A stretch of 64,000 bases of DNA from Rhodococcus sp. 1168 (GTDB lineage: Bacteria > Actinomycetota > Actinomycetes > Mycobacteriales > Mycobacteriaceae), in assembly GCF_002091955.1 (NCBI RefSeq), contig NZ_MKKY01000072.1:310001-374000 (forward strand), read 5' to 3'. Position numbers and translations under genes: made by a program. Below are positions 53,777 through 63,846 of this stretch, one piece after another. Under the pieces are notes generated by a model. It did no database searches, was not told the origin of the DNA, and was given only the letters and a program-made list of their open reading frames with translations. Positions within the stretch are counted from its first letter, which is position 1, and each line of letters begins with the position of its first letter.

Positions 53777-55168
53777 GTGGACCGCGAACAACCACTAGGC
53801 GCTGGCGCCGTGTGGTCGATCCGTGCCCAGGCGAGTTCTGGTCATCCTTTTCGATCGAACTCTTCACCGATCGAGCCGGTGTGGACGCAGGCATCGTCCG
53901 GTGACTCGGGTTCGAGCAGCGGCGAACCCTCGACGGGTGACCGGCAGGTACCCCCGTGGCAATCGAGTCGGACCGCCGATCGTCAGCCGCCACCGCGCTA
54001 CGCACCACCCTCGCAAGCAGTTCCCGACTCTGCTCGCAATGATCGCGGCGACGACTGGACCCCACCGTGGTCGGGTCCCTCTGCCGCCCGTTCTCAGCAG
54101 GTGCGGCCCGCCAGCGGTCGAACCTCCGATAGTCGAACCCCCAGTGGTTATCCGCCAGGCGAGCCGGCCTCCGGTGCAACACCGGGACCGAATCAGCCGT
54201 TCGGAGCGCAGTACCAGCCGACCAGCCAGGATCTTGCTCCTGACACCCTTCTGAAGCGTCCGCGACGCACGTCCTCGTCGGGCTGGCGCAAGGGAGTACA
54301 TCGACTTACCGGTGGGGTGATCAATCCAGGCGAATCGACTGCGGAAGAGCGCTACCGCAACCAAGTGGAGCGCATCAGGCAACCGGTTCTGGGTGACTAT
54401 CGCATCGCGTTTCTTTCGCTCAAAGGTGGTGTCGGCAAAACGACGACGACCTTGGGCCTCGGTTCGACCTTCGCGTCGTTGCGCGGTGACTGCGTCATCG
54501 CGGTAGACGCGAATCCGGATTTCGGAACCCTGGGTGAGCGGGTCCCGCGTCAGACGTCGTCGACGGTGCGCGACCTGCTGGCGGATGCCCCCAATGTTCG
54601 ACGCTATTCCGACATTCGTGCGCATACCTCTCAGGCACCGAGTCGATTGGAAGTTCTTGCTGGAGAACGTGATCCTGCCGCATCGGAGATGTTCGGAGAA
54701 GAGGACTATCGTTCCGTCATCGATATGCTCCAGGTCTACTACAACTTGATCTTGACCGATTGCGGCACGGGCATCATGCACTCGGCGATGAACGGCGTGC
54801 TGCAACTGGCAAACGCACTCGTGCTCGTCTCCTCGCCCGCTGTCGATGGCGCGCGGAGCGCAGCGGCCACGCTCGATTGGCTTCAGCTGCACGGCTATGG
54901 GCACCTGGTCGAGCGCACGGTGGTCGTGATCAGTTCGGTTCGGCCCGGTTCGTCTGCTGTCGACATGAATCTGCTGACTCAGCATTTCTTGGAACGGTGC
55001 CGCGCAGTGCTCGTCGTGCCGTTCGACGAGCATTTGGCCGAGGGTGCCGTGGTCGATCTGGACCTTCTTCGCCCGCAGACGCGTTCCGCGTTCGTCGAGC
55101 TTGCGGCAATGGTGGCAGATGACTTTCCGGCAGCATCCGGACGGCATTCGGGCCCGAGTTGGCGTTGA
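53777..55168 (+). CDS. MinD/ParA-family ATPase with disordered N-terminus
   Basis: A 463-residue protein using GTG at 53777 after GGGGGGA. Residues 1-190 are low-complexity and rich in Pro, Ser, Gln and Arg (RQVPPWQSSRTADRQPPPRY), as in ESX-associated ParA proteins. Residues about 210-450 form the deviant-Walker ATPase: FLSLKGGVGKTTTTLGLG, VIAVDANPDFGTLGERV, and ILTDCGTGIMHSAMNGVLQL. Its role could be in secretion, cell-pole or chromosome organisation. It stands between xerC and an M23 peptidase on the opposite strand. Confidence 0.85.
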   Translation: MDREQPLGAGAVWSIRAQASSGHPFRSNSSPIEPVWTQASSGDSGSSSGEPSTGDRQVPPWQSSRTADRQPPPRYAPPSQAVPDSARNDRGDDWTPPWSGPSAARSQQVRPASGRTSDSRTPSGYPPGEPASGATPGPNQPFGAQYQPTSQDLAPDTLLKRPRRTSSSGWRKGVHRLTGGVINPGESTAEERYRNQVERIRQPVLGDYRIAFLSLKGGVGKTTTTLGLGSTFASLRGDCVIAVDANPDFGTLGERVPRQTSSTVRDLLADAPNVRRYSDIRAHTSQAPSRLEVLAGERDPAASEMFGEEDYRSVIDMLQVYYNLILTDCGTGIMHSAMNGVLQLANALVLVSSPAVDGARSAAATLDWLQLHGYGHLVERTVVVISSVRPGSSAVDMNLLTQHFLERCRAVLVVPFDEHLAEGAVVDLDLLRPQTRSAFVELAAMVADDFPAASGRHSGPSWR

Positions 55169-55250
55169 GTCGGGTGCGCCCGGCTCACGCAGATTTATCA
55201 CTCGATTCGTAGGCTCAGTCGAAATCGGTTGTGGTCGAACCTTGTTCGAG

Positions 55251-55763
55251 CTACTTCGCGTGAAGAGGTTTGAGTCGAATCGGTGTGAAGTGGACCAGCG
55301 CCAACGGGTCGAGATACTCCCGGCCTCGTCGCACACCCCAGTGCAGACACGTATCTGTACAGCTGGGATGACCCGGTTCGAGCGTGCCGACAACTTCTGA
55401 GGCCCTGACCCGCATTCCGGCGTGGACCGAAGCGGTCACCGGTTCATAGGTGGTGCGAAGTCCGCCTGGGTGGTCGATCGAGACCACGGGTTTTCCTGCC
55501 ACTCGGCCCGCGAACACGACTGTGCCAGGCCCTGCTGCGCGAACTGCCTGACTGGAGCTCCCGGCCAGGTCGACGCCGCGATGACCCGGAAGCCAGTCAT
55601 GCTCGGGAGGGTCGAAAACGGTGACCACTGTCGGTCGCGGCGACAACGGCCAGTGAAATGCCTGCGAAGCAGTCTGAGGAGAAGCTCCGGCCAGGGACCC
55701 CTCGGCCAGGCCGCCGGCGGCAGAGATCAGGGCAGCCACGAGGGCTGCTGCCAGGGCTTTCAT
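55251..55763 (-). CDS. M23-family peptidase-like secreted protein
   Basis: A 170-residue exported protein. The signal peptide (ALAAALVAALISAAGGLAEG) is followed by a LytM/M23 domain: GHRGVDLAGSSSQAV (first metal ligands H and D), VSIDHPGGLRTTYEPV and LHWGVRRGREYLDPL (HxH-type motif here H-W-G). It is short, a single-domain lysostaphin-like protein, and may cut peptidoglycan cross-bridges or act as an activator. It corresponds to the peptidase gene upstream of rpsB in mycobacteria. Transcribed away from rpsB. Confidence 0.85.
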   Translation of the reverse strand: MKALAAALVAALISAAGGLAEGSLAGASPQTASQAFHWPLSPRPTVVTVFDPPEHDWLPGHRGVDLAGSSSQAVRAAGPGTVVFAGRVAGKPVVSIDHPGGLRTTYEPVTASVHAGMRVRASEVVGTLEPGHPSCTDTCLHWGVRRGREYLDPLALVHFTPIRLKPLHAK

Positions 55764-55986
55764 GGTGATCAGAATGCATGTCCGGGCAATTCTTCAGGGC
55801 GCGGTTGTCCACTCCTGTGGATGAACAGAAGTTTTGTCCACACATCTCCGCACCCCTTGACCTCCGTCCTGGTTATGAGCTGCGCCTTTCAGGTCGTACA
55901 CTGTCGGAGCGACCTGTGTCCGCACGGGTCGACTTCGCGCGTCCGCGTCTTGAGGCAGCCATTTCGATAATGGAAGTCACATACCC

Positions 55987-56028
55987 GGTTGTCGGCGGTC
56001 CCACTTTTTTCGAGTGGGTTCGGCAACC
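55987..56028 (+). promoter_or_regulatory. Possible rpsB leader hairpin
   Basis: GGTTGTCG pairs with CGGCAACC and, inside, CCCACT with AGTGGG around a T-rich loop, 70 bases before the rpsB ATG. The two-tier stem would suit autogenous control by S2 or an attenuator. The rest of the 334-base gap to the M23 gene shows no gene. Confidence 0.45.
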
Positions 56029-56097
56029 AGCGGTCGCCAGGGCAGAGGTCGAACGACACTCTGCGTCAACCGGCAAATGAAAGCGAGTTATTCAGCC

Positions 56098-56997
56098 ATG
56101 GCTGTAGTAACTATGAGGCAGCTGCTCGACAGCGGCACACACTTCGGACATCAGACCCGTCGCTGGAACCCGAAGATGAAGCGTTTCATCTTCACCGACC
56201 GCAACGGCATTTACATCATCGACTTGCAGCAGACTCTGACCTTCATCGATCAGGCCTACGAGTTCGTCAAGGAGACCGTCGCCCACGGTGGCACGGTTCT
56301 GTTCGTCGGCACCAAGAAGCAGGCACAGGAGTCCATCGCCGCTGAGGCAACTCGCGTGGGAATGCCCTACGTGAATCAGCGCTGGCTCGGTGGCATGCTC
56401 ACCAACTTCCAGACGGTCCACAAGCGTCTCATCCGCCTCAAGGAGCTCGAGGCAATGGAGCAGACCGGTGGCTTCGAGGGACGCACCAAGAAGGAAATCC
56501 TCATGCTGACGCGTGAGATGACCAAGCTGGATCGCACCCTCGGCGGAATCCGTGACATGGCCAAGGTTCCTTCGGCCATCTGGATCGTCGACACCAACAA
56601 AGAGCACATCGCCGTCGGCGAGGCTCGCAAGCTGAAGATCCCGGTCATCGCGATCCTGGACACCAACTGCGACCCTGACGTCGTCGACTACCCGATCCCG
56701 GGCAACGATGATGCAATCCGCTCCGCAGCACTGCTGACCAAGGTCGTTGCATCTGCAGTGGCCGAGGGCGTCCAGGCTCGCGCGGGTCTCAACACCGCTA
56801 CCGACGCGAAGCCCGAGGTCGGCGCAGGCGAGCCACTCGCAGAGTGGGAGCTCGAGCAGCTTGCACAGGCATCGCCCGCTGCAGCTGAGACGCAGGAAGC
56901 TGCAGCAGAGGCACCCGCTGCTGAAGCTGAAGCGCTTGCCGCTGAAGCACCCGCCGCTGACGCGCCTGCCGCAGAAGCACCAGCAACACAGGCTTGA
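56098..56997 (+). CDS. rpsB: 30S ribosomal protein S2
   Basis: S2 binds the 30S head-body junction and is needed for mRNA binding. The 299-residue protein starts [20 protein letters not shown] and contains the family blocks [23 protein letters not shown] and [13 protein letters not shown]. The last 45 residues are an Ala/Glu/Pro-rich tail ([20 protein letters not shown]) longer than in E. coli, common in actinobacteria. ATG at 56098 is preferred because it begins the conserved sequence. Confidence 0.95.
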   Translation: MAVVTMRQLLDSGTHFGHQTRRWNPKMKRFIFTDRNGIYIIDLQQTLTFIDQAYEFVKETVAHGGTVLFVGTKKQAQESIAAEATRVGMPYVNQRWLGGMLTNFQTVHKRLIRLKELEAMEQTGGFEGRTKKEILMLTREMTKLDRTLGGIRDMAKVPSAIWIVDTNKEHIAVGEARKLKIPVIAILDTNCDPDVVDYPIPGNDDAIRSAALLTKVVASAVAEGVQARAGLNTATDAKPEVGAGEPLAEWELEQLAQASPAAAETQEAAAEAPAAEAEALAAEAPAADAPAAEAPATQA

Positions 56998-57004
56998 TCG
57001 AGGG

Positions 57005-57044
57005 GGTCCCGATAGGCGTGACCTACGCCTATCGGGACCTTTTC
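57005..57044 (+). terminator. Strong hairpin between rpsB and tsf
   Basis: A 15-bp stem GGTCCCGATAGGCGT / ACGCCTATCGGGACC with a 5-base loop followed by TTTTC. It probably gives partial termination, lowering tsf relative to rpsB. Confidence 0.85.
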
Positions 57045-57104
57045 AGCGGTATCCGAGGACTTTTAGCTCTGCCCACCCACAGCATTCGAGGAGGCTCGCT
57101 CAAC

Positions 57105-57929
57105 ATGGCGAACTACACCGCCGCTGACGTCAAGCGGCTCCGTGAGCTCACCGGCTCCGGAATGATGGACTGCAAGAACGCTCTAGCCGAGGCCGAGGGA
57201 GACTTCGACAAGGCCGTGGAGCAACTACGCATCAAGGGCGCCAAGGACGTCGGCAAGCGTGCCGAGCGGTCCACCGCCGAAGGTCTCGTGGTCGCCGCGG
57301 GCGGCGTGCTACTCGAGATCAACTCCGAAACCGACTTCGTGGCCAAGAACGAAGAGTTCCAGACATTCGCGAACTCGGTCGCTGCTGTTGCCGCTGAAGG
57401 CAAGCCTGCAGACGTCGAGGCTCTGAAGGCACTGGACCTCGACGGAAAGACCGTGGACGCGGCTCTGGGCGAGCTGTCGGCCAAGATCGGCGAGAAGCTC
57501 GAACTCCGTCGAGTCGCCTCGTTCGACGGCCCGGTTGCGATCTACCTGCACAAGCGCAGCGCGGACCTGCCGCCGGCTGTCGGCGTACTCGTCGAATACA
57601 CAGGTGAGGGCGAGGCTGCTGCCGAGGCTGCTCGCGGTGCTGCGATGCAGGTTGCCGCGCTCAAGGCCAAGTACGTCACGCGTGACGAGGTTCCTGAGGA
57701 CATCGTCGCTTCCGAGCGTCGTATCGCCGAGGAGACCGCTCGCGAAGAGGGTAAGCCGGAACAGGCACTCCCGAAGATCATCGAAGGCCGTGTCAACGGA
57801 TTCTTCAAGGATGTCGTGCTCACCGAGCAGTCGTCGGTTCAGGATTCCAAGAAGTCCGTGAAGGCGATCCTCGACGAGGCCGGCGTAAAAATCACGCGCT
57901 TCGCACGGTTCGAGGTCGGCGCAAGCTGA
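57105..57929 (+). CDS. tsf: Translation elongation factor Ts
   Basis: Nucleotide exchange factor for EF-Tu. The 274-residue protein starts [20 protein letters not shown], the UBA-like N-domain, with [20 protein letters not shown] and the core [25 protein letters not shown] blocks and the C-terminal [10 protein letters not shown] segment. The ATG is preceded by GAGGAGG. The open frame upstream is only leader sequence. Cotranscribed with rpsB through the hairpin. Confidence 0.95.
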   Translation: MANYTAADVKRLRELTGSGMMDCKNALAEAEGDFDKAVEQLRIKGAKDVGKRAERSTAEGLVVAAGGVLLEINSETDFVAKNEEFQTFANSVAAVAAEGKPADVEALKALDLDGKTVDAALGELSAKIGEKLELRRVASFDGPVAIYLHKRSADLPPAVGVLVEYTGEGEAAAEAARGAAMQVAALKAKYVTRDEVPEDIVASERRIAEETAREEGKPEQALPKIIEGRVNGFFKDVVLTEQSSVQDSKKSVKAILDEAGVKITRFARFEVGAS

Positions 57930-57956
57930 TCGCAGTTACGGAGCAGATTTTCTGAG

Positions 57957-57998
57957 GTTGCCGTTCGTTCGACTCCGGTCGAGCGGACGGCAACTTTT
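57957..57998 (+). terminator. Rho-independent terminator after tsf
   Basis: GTTGCCGTTCGTTCGA pairs with TCGAGCGGACGGCAAC (two G-U pairs), followed by TTTTCG. Confidence 0.8.
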
Positions 57999-58143
57999 CG
58001 TTTGCTGCCACGACTCGATGCGTAGCGTGAGCTGGGTGGTTTAGTCCGTGGCGGCTTCGATAGGGCAGGATATGGGTAGTGGGTGCCTTTGGAGTGCCCT
58101 TGATTCACCGTGCGCAATCGACCGGCGAGAACCGAGGAGAGTT

Positions 58144-58872
58144 ATGACCGATCCCGCCACCGACAGGCCCGGATTCAAGCGAGTAATGCTCAAACTGGGT
58201 GGAGAGATGTTCGGAGGAGGCCAAGTAGGTCTCGACCCTGATGTCGTAACCAACGTTGCCGAGCAGATTGCCGAGGTCGTAGCCACCGGAGTTCAGGTCG
58301 CTGTCGTCATCGGCGGAGGCAACTTTTTTCGGGGTGCCGAATTGCAGCAGCGGGGGATGGACCGTTCCCGCTCCGACTACATGGGCATGCTCGGAACTGT
58401 GATGAATTGTCTTGCCTTGCAGGACTTTCTGGAGAAGCAGGGTGTGGCCACCCGTGTGCAGACCGCGATAACGATGGGGCAGGTCGCCGAGCCTTACCTG
58501 CCGCTTCGCGCGCGTCGCCATCTGGAGAAGGGCCGAGTCGTCATCTTCGGCGCGGGAATGGGTATGCCGTATTTTTCGACCGACACGACGGCCGCGCAGC
58601 GTGCTCTCGAGATCGGGGCCGAGGTGTTGTTGATGGCGAAGGCCGTCGACGGCGTCTATTCGGCTGACCCGAGGCTCGACCCGGACGCAACGATGTTCGA
58701 ATCGATCACACATCGTGAGGTCATCGAAAAGGGCCTACAGGTGGCCGACGCCACCGCCTTCAGTCTCTGCATGGACAATCAGATGCCGATCATGGTGTTC
58801 AACCTGCTCATCCAGGGGAATATCGCCCGCGCTGTCGCTGGTGAGAAGATCGGAACACTGGTCACAACGTGA
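58144..58872 (+). CDS. pyrH: UMP kinase
   Basis: Phosphorylates UMP to UDP in pyrimidine synthesis. The 242-residue protein starts [20 protein letters not shown] with the amino-acid-kinase motifs [34 protein letters not shown], and [17 protein letters not shown] ([20 protein letters not shown]). The ATG follows GAGGAGAGTT. First gene of the pyrH-frr-cdsA cluster. Confidence 0.95.
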   Translation: MTDPATDRPGFKRVMLKLGGEMFGGGQVGLDPDVVTNVAEQIAEVVATGVQVAVVIGGGNFFRGAELQQRGMDRSRSDYMGMLGTVMNCLALQDFLEKQGVATRVQTAITMGQVAEPYLPLRARRHLEKGRVVIFGAGMGMPYFSTDTTAAQRALEIGAEVLLMAKAVDGVYSADPRLDPDATMFESITHREVIEKGLQVADATAFSLCMDNQMPIMVFNLLIQGNIARAVAGEKIGTLVTT

Positions 58873-58933
58873 TCGTTTCCGATCACGTACTCGAACATGC
58901 TGGATCATCAGCAAAGACGATGGAGGTCAAGCC

Positions 58934-59491
58934 GTGATAGACGAAGCGCTTTTCGACGCCGAGGAAAGGATGGAGAAGGCGGTCACCGTTGCTCGCGACG
59001 ACCTCTCGTCCATCCGAACCGGCAGGGCGAATCCGGGCATGTTCAACCGCATTGTGATCGAGTACTACGGTTCCCCGACACCTATCACCCAGCTGGCGAG
59101 TATCAGTGTCCCCGAGGCCCGGATGGTAGTGATCAAGCCGTACGAGCCTGCGCAGCTCGGGCCGATCGAGACTGCGATACGCAACTCCGATCTCGGTGTG
59201 AACCCGACGAACGACGGCAACCTGATTCGTATCAGCATTCCGCAGCTGACCGAAGAGCGGCGCCGCGAGTTCGTCAAGCAGGCCAAGGGCAAGGGCGAAG
59301 ACGCCAAAGTATCGATCCGCAATGTGCGTCGAAAGACGATGGAAGAGCTCAAGCGTATTCAGAAAGATGGCGAGGCGGGTGAAGACGAGGTCCTGCGGGC
59401 CGAAAACGAGCTCGACAAGACCACCTCGAAGTACACCGTCTCGATCGACGAATTGGTCAAGCGTAAAGAAGCGGACTTGATGGAAGTCTGA
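58934..59491 (+). CDS. frr: Ribosome recycling factor
   Basis: Splits post-termination ribosomes with EF-G. The 185-residue protein starts [20 protein letters not shown] and contains the diagnostic [27 protein letters not shown] and [20 protein letters not shown] segments. GTG at 58934 with GGAGG upstream. It lies 61 bases after pyrH and upstream of cdsA, the usual order. Confidence 0.95.
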   Translation: MIDEALFDAEERMEKAVTVARDDLSSIRTGRANPGMFNRIVIEYYGSPTPITQLASISVPEARMVVIKPYEPAQLGPIETAIRNSDLGVNPTNDGNLIRISIPQLTEERRREFVKQAKGKGEDAKVSIRNVRRKTMEELKRIQKDGEAGEDEVLRAENELDKTTSKYTVSIDELVKRKEADLMEV

Positions 59492-59515
59492 TTCTGTGGG
59501 AAGAGTCGGACATAG

Positions 59516-60457
59516 ATGATGAAGCAAGGAGATGGCGTCGTGGTGGGATCGGAACGGCCACTGGGCTCTGCCGTACCCGACCCCTCGACGCCTGGGGAGT
59601 CGGTGCCGAAATCGATAGGGGAACCGGTGCCGAAGGCGACGGGCAAAGCGGGTCGTAATCTGCCCGCCGCGATTGCGGTGGGCGGCGGGTTGGGCATATC
59701 GCTGATATTGATCTTGGTGTTCGCGCCGTTGGTCTGGATCGGCGTTGTCGGCGTTGCGCTCGCTATCGCTACCTATGAGGTGGCCAGGCGTCTTCGTGAA
59801 GCCGGAGTGCTCGTCCCACGGATTCCGTTGATCGTGGGCGGTCAGGCCATAATCTGGCTCGGCTGGCCGTGGGGAACTGCCGGCGTGCTGAGCGCTACCG
59901 CGGGCACTGTGTTGGTGTGCATGGTCTGGCTTCTGTTGCAGCAGGGCCTCGGTTCGGCGCCGAAGAACTATCTACGCGAACTTGCGGTCACCATCCTGGT
60001 GGCGTGTTGGCTGCCCCTGCTGGCATCTTTCGCAGTACTGATAGTTCTGCAGGATGACGGTGCAGGTCGCATTCTGGTGTTTGTCATCGCGGTCGTGTGC
60101 TCGGATGTCGGGGGCTACGTGGCGGGGGTCTTGTTCGGCAAGCACCCGATGGCACCTGCGATCAGTCCGAAGAAGTCCTGGGAGGGGCTTGCTGGGTCGC
60201 TCCTTTTCTGTGTCATCGGCAGCCTGCTCACTGTCACCCTCATTCTCGATGCAAACTCCATGATCGGTGTTCTGCTCGGCGTGGTTCTGGTCGTGACCGG
60301 GACGTTGGGTGATCTCATCGAATCTCAGGTGAAGCGGGATCTGCGGATAAAGGACATGGGGACCTTGTTGCCGGGCCACGGCGGCATCATGGATCGCCTC
60401 GACTCGCTCCTGCCGTCGGCGTTCGTCGCTTGGTTGATCTTCACAGTCCTTCTCTGA
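59516..60457 (+). CDS. cdsA: Phosphatidate cytidylyltransferase
   Basis: Makes CDP-diacylglycerol from phosphatidate and CTP at the membrane. The 313-residue protein has an N-terminal charged region, seven or so membrane segments and the CdsA signature near the C-terminus: SPKKSWEGLAGSLLF, GTLGDLIESQVKRDLRIKDM and PGHGGIMDRLDSL. ATG at 59516 lies 24 bases after frr; GTG at 59540 is an alternative start. Confidence 0.93.
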   Translation: MMKQGDGVVVGSERPLGSAVPDPSTPGESVPKSIGEPVPKATGKAGRNLPAAIAVGGGLGISLILILVFAPLVWIGVVGVALAIATYEVARRLREAGVLVPRIPLIVGGQAIIWLGWPWGTAGVLSATAGTVLVCMVWLLLQQGLGSAPKNYLRELAVTILVACWLPLLASFAVLIVLQDDGAGRILVFVIAVVCSDVGGYVAGVLFGKHPMAPAISPKKSWEGLAGSLLFCVIGSLLTVTLILDANSMIGVLLGVVLVVTGTLGDLIESQVKRDLRIKDMGTLLPGHGGIMDRLDSLLPSAFVAWLIFTVLL

Positions 60458-60483
60458 CGTACCGACCCATCTATGTCATACCG

Positions 60484-61203
60484 ATGATGTCGCCGCCGTT
60501 TCGCTCGATTCCGAGTCCCAACATCTGGCATTGGCCCGAGGTCTACGAGTCGGAAAATCGTGCACAGGATATCGACGGGCGTATACCTGCAGAACTGCAG
60601 AGGATCGCGCCCTGGGACGGCCGGACCATAGTCGATGTGGGATGTGGCACCGGTTACCATTTGCCGCTGTTTGCCTCCCATGCTCACCGAGTCGTGGGCG
60701 TCGAGCCGCATGACCCACTAGTGGATGCGGCGCGGGCCAGAGTTGTCGGGTTGCAGAATGTGGAAGTCGTGTCGGGCAGTGCCGAGGCGCTCCCACTCGA
60801 CGATGCCTCGGCCGATATCGTGCACGCGCGGACAGCGTATTTCTTCGGGCCCGGATGCGGCCCCGGCGTGTCGGAGGCCATGCGTGTGCTCCGGCCTGGT
60901 GGAACGCTCGTCGTGGTGGACCTCGACGTCGGGGCATCGCCGTACGGTGACTGGATGCGAGCGGACCTACCGAAATACGACTGTGCGGCCGTCGAATCGT
61001 TCTTCGCGGCCCAGGGATTCGATCTGACCCGGGTCGATACTCGCTGGGAGTTCGCTGATCGAGCGACCCTGGTTGAGGTACTGGGTATCGAATTCACTGC
61101 GCGCACAGCGGCCAGGGCTGCACGGAGCATCCCCGGCCTGGGTGTCGATGTGCGATATCGAGTTCACTCGCGACGCAAGCCAGTGGGGCTCGAACGAATC
61201 TAG
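60484..61203 (+). CDS. Class I SAM-dependent methyltransferase
   Basis: A 239-residue protein. AdoMet motif I is TIVDVGCGTGYHLPLFASH, followed by VVGVEPHDPLV, GSAEALPLDDASADIVHART and a motif-III-like RVLRPGGTLVVVDLDVG. This is the UbiE/type-11 pattern; substrate unknown. An ATG at 60484 starts with MMSPPFRSIPSP; the upstream frame antisense to nothing but lacking family character was excluded. The stop overlaps the end of the convergent CitE-like gene by 4 bases. Confidence 0.82.
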   Translation: MMSPPFRSIPSPNIWHWPEVYESENRAQDIDGRIPAELQRIAPWDGRTIVDVGCGTGYHLPLFASHAHRVVGVEPHDPLVDAARARVVGLQNVEVVSGSAEALPLDDASADIVHARTAYFFGPGCGPGVSEAMRVLRPGGTLVVVDLDVGASPYGDWMRADLPKYDCAAVESFFAAQGFDLTRVDTRWEFADRATLVEVLGIEFTARTAARAARSIPGLGVDVRYRVHSRRKPVGLERI

Positions 61204-62063
61204 GCGGGGTTGTTCTCGGCCGTGATACCGAAAATTCCTGCCGCTTCGCGAATTTTGAGAGCCTTGGCAAGGCGTGGCAGGTCGCTGCCGTCCTTCACGT
61301 GCACGCCATCGATGCCCAGCGTGTCGATGACCTCGTCGGCCCAGTTGACGTCGACTGGGGCTGGAGCGAGTACGCGGTTGACGACGGGCGCCTGTTCCGC
61401 GTGCATACACAGTTTTCCGGTCATGCCCATCGAGACGGTCAGGGCCGAATCGCGTGCCAGGATGCTGTCGTTGGCGGTCAGCGTGGGGCCGTCGATGGGT
61501 CCGGGAAGACGTGCAGCGCGACTCGACACCACCAGCCGTGAGCGTGGGTAAGCCATGGCGAGTGGTTCGTCGCTCATCCCGGTGTCGCGACGGAAGTCGC
61601 CGCTGCCGAAAGCCAACCGGAAGGTCGAGTCTGCGCGAGCGATCTCCGGTGTCGCCTCGAGGCCGACTGCGGATTCGACCAGAGCGAGAATGCGTGTCCC
61701 AGCTGTCACTCGTGCCGCTGTGGCATCGACCTGGCCGCCGCTCTCGGTTTTCGCGAGCATGATGCCTGCCAGGCCGCGAAGGCCGGAGAGCGCTTCGAGG
61801 TCGTCGGCCCAGTAGGGCGTGGTCGCATCGTTGATGCGGACCCATGCCGAGTTACCCGCTTCGAGCCACGCGACGACGGCGTCGCGTGCCGCAGGCTTGG
61901 CATGCGGTGCCACAGCGTCCTCGATGTCGAGGATTACCGCGTCCACTTCCGATGCGGCTGCGGTCGTGAATGCTTCGGGCTGGGTAGCGGGTACCAGCAA
62001 CCATGAGCGTGCTCGCTCCGGTGCTACGCCAAATGTCACTGGGGTCTCCATGAAAGTGGTCAC
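61200..62063 (-). CDS. HpcH/HpaI-family CitE-like lyase
   Basis: A 287-residue protein of the citrate lyase beta-subunit/aldolase family, which cleaves or forms acyl-CoA or keto acids. It starts with RARSWLLVPATQPEAF and shows VDAVILDIEDAVAPHAKPAA, WVRINDATTPYWADDL, the metal-binding Glu region ILALVESAVGLEAT and FGSGDFRRDTG. Stand-alone gene without lyase alpha/gamma subunits, so probably not citrate lyase. Converges with the methyltransferase gene. Confidence 0.85.
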   Translation of the reverse strand: MTTFMETPVTFGVAPERARSWLLVPATQPEAFTTAAASEVDAVILDIEDAVAPHAKPAARDAVVAWLEAGNSAWVRINDATTPYWADDLEALSGLRGLAGIMLAKTESGGQVDATAARVTAGTRILALVESAVGLEATPEIARADSTFRLAFGSGDFRRDTGMSDEPLAMAYPRSRLVVSSRAARLPGPIDGPTLTANDSILARDSALTVSMGMTGKLCMHAEQAPVVNRVLAPAPVDVNWADEVIDTLGIDGVHVKDGSDLPRLAKALKIREAAGIFGITAENNPA

Positions 62064-62342
62064 GTCGGGCTCCTTGTGGTGAGATCGGGCACGACCGACA
62101 TTACCGATTCAGTACGGCGTTGCCATCTTCCGTGCATTCTGTTCACCGCGGGTTAGTTTACTTGCGTTTGGCGCTACGCCTGACCTGGAGGATGCGAACC
62201 CCTCTTATAAGAGCGATTCTCAAAGCCACCGCGAGGGAAGATTCGGAGCAGACCGACGCCGTTCGGCTACCCCCCGCCGTGGGGCTGGAAATTGCGCGCT
62301 GAATAGGAGAGAAGTGCCCAGTAGTGGGACACTGGATTTATT

Positions 62343-63509
62343 ATGAGTGATTCTGCTATGACCGCCGACGAATCCACAGCCGAGAGCGCCCGCCCGCGGA
62401 CGAGGCCGACACTGCCGTTGGTGTTCGCGGATCGCCGTCGCGGGATGCCGTCACGACATCTCGCCGACCTGGATCGCGAGGGACTGAAATCGGCAGTCAA
62501 GGATCTGGGGCTTCCTGCTTTTCGTGCCGACCAACTTGCACGCCACTACTACGGCAGGCTCGAAGCGGATACGACCAAAATGACCGACCTTCCTGAAGCG
62601 ATCCGGGAAAAGGTCGGAGCGGACCTGTTTCCGCCACTGCTCACGGCAATCAAGCACTTGTCGTGTGACGACGGCGACACCCGTAAGACGCTGTGGAAGG
62701 CCAATGACGGCACGCTGCTGGAAAGCGTTCTGATGCGGTACCCGGATCGGGCGACCTTGTGCATCTCGAGTCAGGCCGGCTGCGGGATGGCCTGTCCATT
62801 CTGCGCCACCGGGCAGGGTGGACTGGATCGCAACCTTTCCACTGCCGAGATCGTCGACCAGGTTCGATCGGCGGCAGCGGATCTACGCGACGGCGTCGTG
62901 CCAGGAGGCGAGGGGCGCCTGTCGAACGTTGTGTTCATGGGCATGGGTGAGCCTTTGGCCAACTACAAGCGTGTCGTCTCCGCTGTGCGCAAGATCGTCT
63001 CGCCTGCGCCCGATGGACTCGGACTGTCGCAGCGGTCGGTGACCGTATCGACGGTGGGTTTGGCCCCTGCTATCCGCAAACTCGCCGACGAGGGCTTGTC
63101 CGTCACGCTTGCAGTATCGCTGCATACTCCGGACGACGAGTTGCGGGACACCTTGGTGCCGGTGAACAACAGGTGGTCGGTGGCCGAGGTTCTGTCGGCG
63201 GCGAGATACTACGCAGATCAGACAGGCCGTCGAGTTTCGATCGAGTACGCGATGATCAGAGATGTGAACGATCAGCCGTGGCGCGCGGACCTGCTGGGTA
63301 AGAAGTTGCACAAAGCGCTCGGTTCGAGAGTGCACGTAAACCTCATTCCGCTCAACCCGACCCCGGGAAGTGAGTGGGACGCCAGCCCGAAGCCTGTCGA
63401 ACGTGAGTTTGTGAGAAGGGTTATTGCACAGGGCGTTTCGTGCACCGTTCGTGATACTCGCGGTCAGGAAATCGCTGCCGCTTGCGGTCAGCTCGCTGCT
63501 GAGAACTGA
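62343..63509 (+). CDS. rlmN: Dual-specificity RNA methyltransferase RlmN
   Basis: Radical-SAM enzyme making 2-methyladenosine at 23S A2503 and tRNA A37. The 388-residue protein has the cluster motif [15 protein letters not shown] (CxxxCxxC), [34 protein letters not shown], and the C-terminal catalytic Cys in [21 protein letters not shown]. An N-terminal extension (about 25 residues) precedes the accessory domain. ATG at 62343. Strong terminator downstream. Confidence 0.94.
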   Translation: MSDSAMTADESTAESARPRTRPTLPLVFADRRRGMPSRHLADLDREGLKSAVKDLGLPAFRADQLARHYYGRLEADTTKMTDLPEAIREKVGADLFPPLLTAIKHLSCDDGDTRKTLWKANDGTLLESVLMRYPDRATLCISSQAGCGMACPFCATGQGGLDRNLSTAEIVDQVRSAAADLRDGVVPGGEGRLSNVVFMGMGEPLANYKRVVSAVRKIVSPAPDGLGLSQRSVTVSTVGLAPAIRKLADEGLSVTLAVSLHTPDDELRDTLVPVNNRWSVAEVLSAARYYADQTGRRVSIEYAMIRDVNDQPWRADLLGKKLHKALGSRVHVNLIPLNPTPGSEWDASPKPVEREFVRRVIAQGVSCTVRDTRGQEIAAACGQLAAEN

Positions 63510-63523
63510 CGAACAGCGCAAAA

Positions 63524-63564
63524 AAAGAACCCGATATCTGCTCAGTGCAGCTATCGGGTTCTTT
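63524..63564. terminator. Bidirectional terminator between rlmN and the DUF2631 gene
   Basis: Perfect 13-bp stem AAAGAACCCGATA / TATCGGGTTCTTT with A-rich and T-rich flanks on both sides, serving the two convergent genes. Confidence 0.9.
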
Positions 63565-63576
63565 CGGTTCTGTGTG

Positions 63577-63846
63577 CTATCGAGGCTTCCGGCGGACGAT
63601 GATGTCGCGAACCACGATGCCGACGAGCGCAATGGCGAAGCCGATGAGGTACAGGTCTTCGATTCCGCCCGTATGGTTTCCGTGGATCATGAGCAGCAGG
63701 AAGACCGCGACGGCGATAGCAGCGATCCGCATCGCCTTGTTCGACTCACCGCTCCAGCCCCAATCGGCCGAAGGTACTTCGGCTATGTCCTCGTGGGTGT
63801 ACTCGACCGGGTCGTACGAAGCGGGGTCCAGTTCGGTTTGTGCCAC
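63577..63846 (-). CDS. DUF2631 small membrane protein
   Basis: An 89-residue protein starting MAQTELDPASYDPVEYTHED (GTG at 63846), with AEVPSADWGWSGES followed by two membrane segments (MRIAAIAVAVFLLLMIHG and LYLIGFAIALVGIVVRDII). This is the DUF2631 pattern near rlmN in mycobacteria. The longer open frame upstream is not conserved. Function unknown. Bases 63847-64000 hold nothing I can call. Confidence 0.85.
   Translation of the reverse strand: MAQTELDPASYDPVEYTHEDIAEVPSADWGWSGESNKAMRIAAIAVAVFLLLMIHGNHTGGIEDLYLIGFAIALVGIVVRDIIVRRKPR

Noticed and set aside
61200-61203. Overlap of the methyltransferase and CitE-like genes as evidence of misannotation
   Set aside because: A 4-base tail-to-tail overlap is normal, and both proteins have intact family ends.
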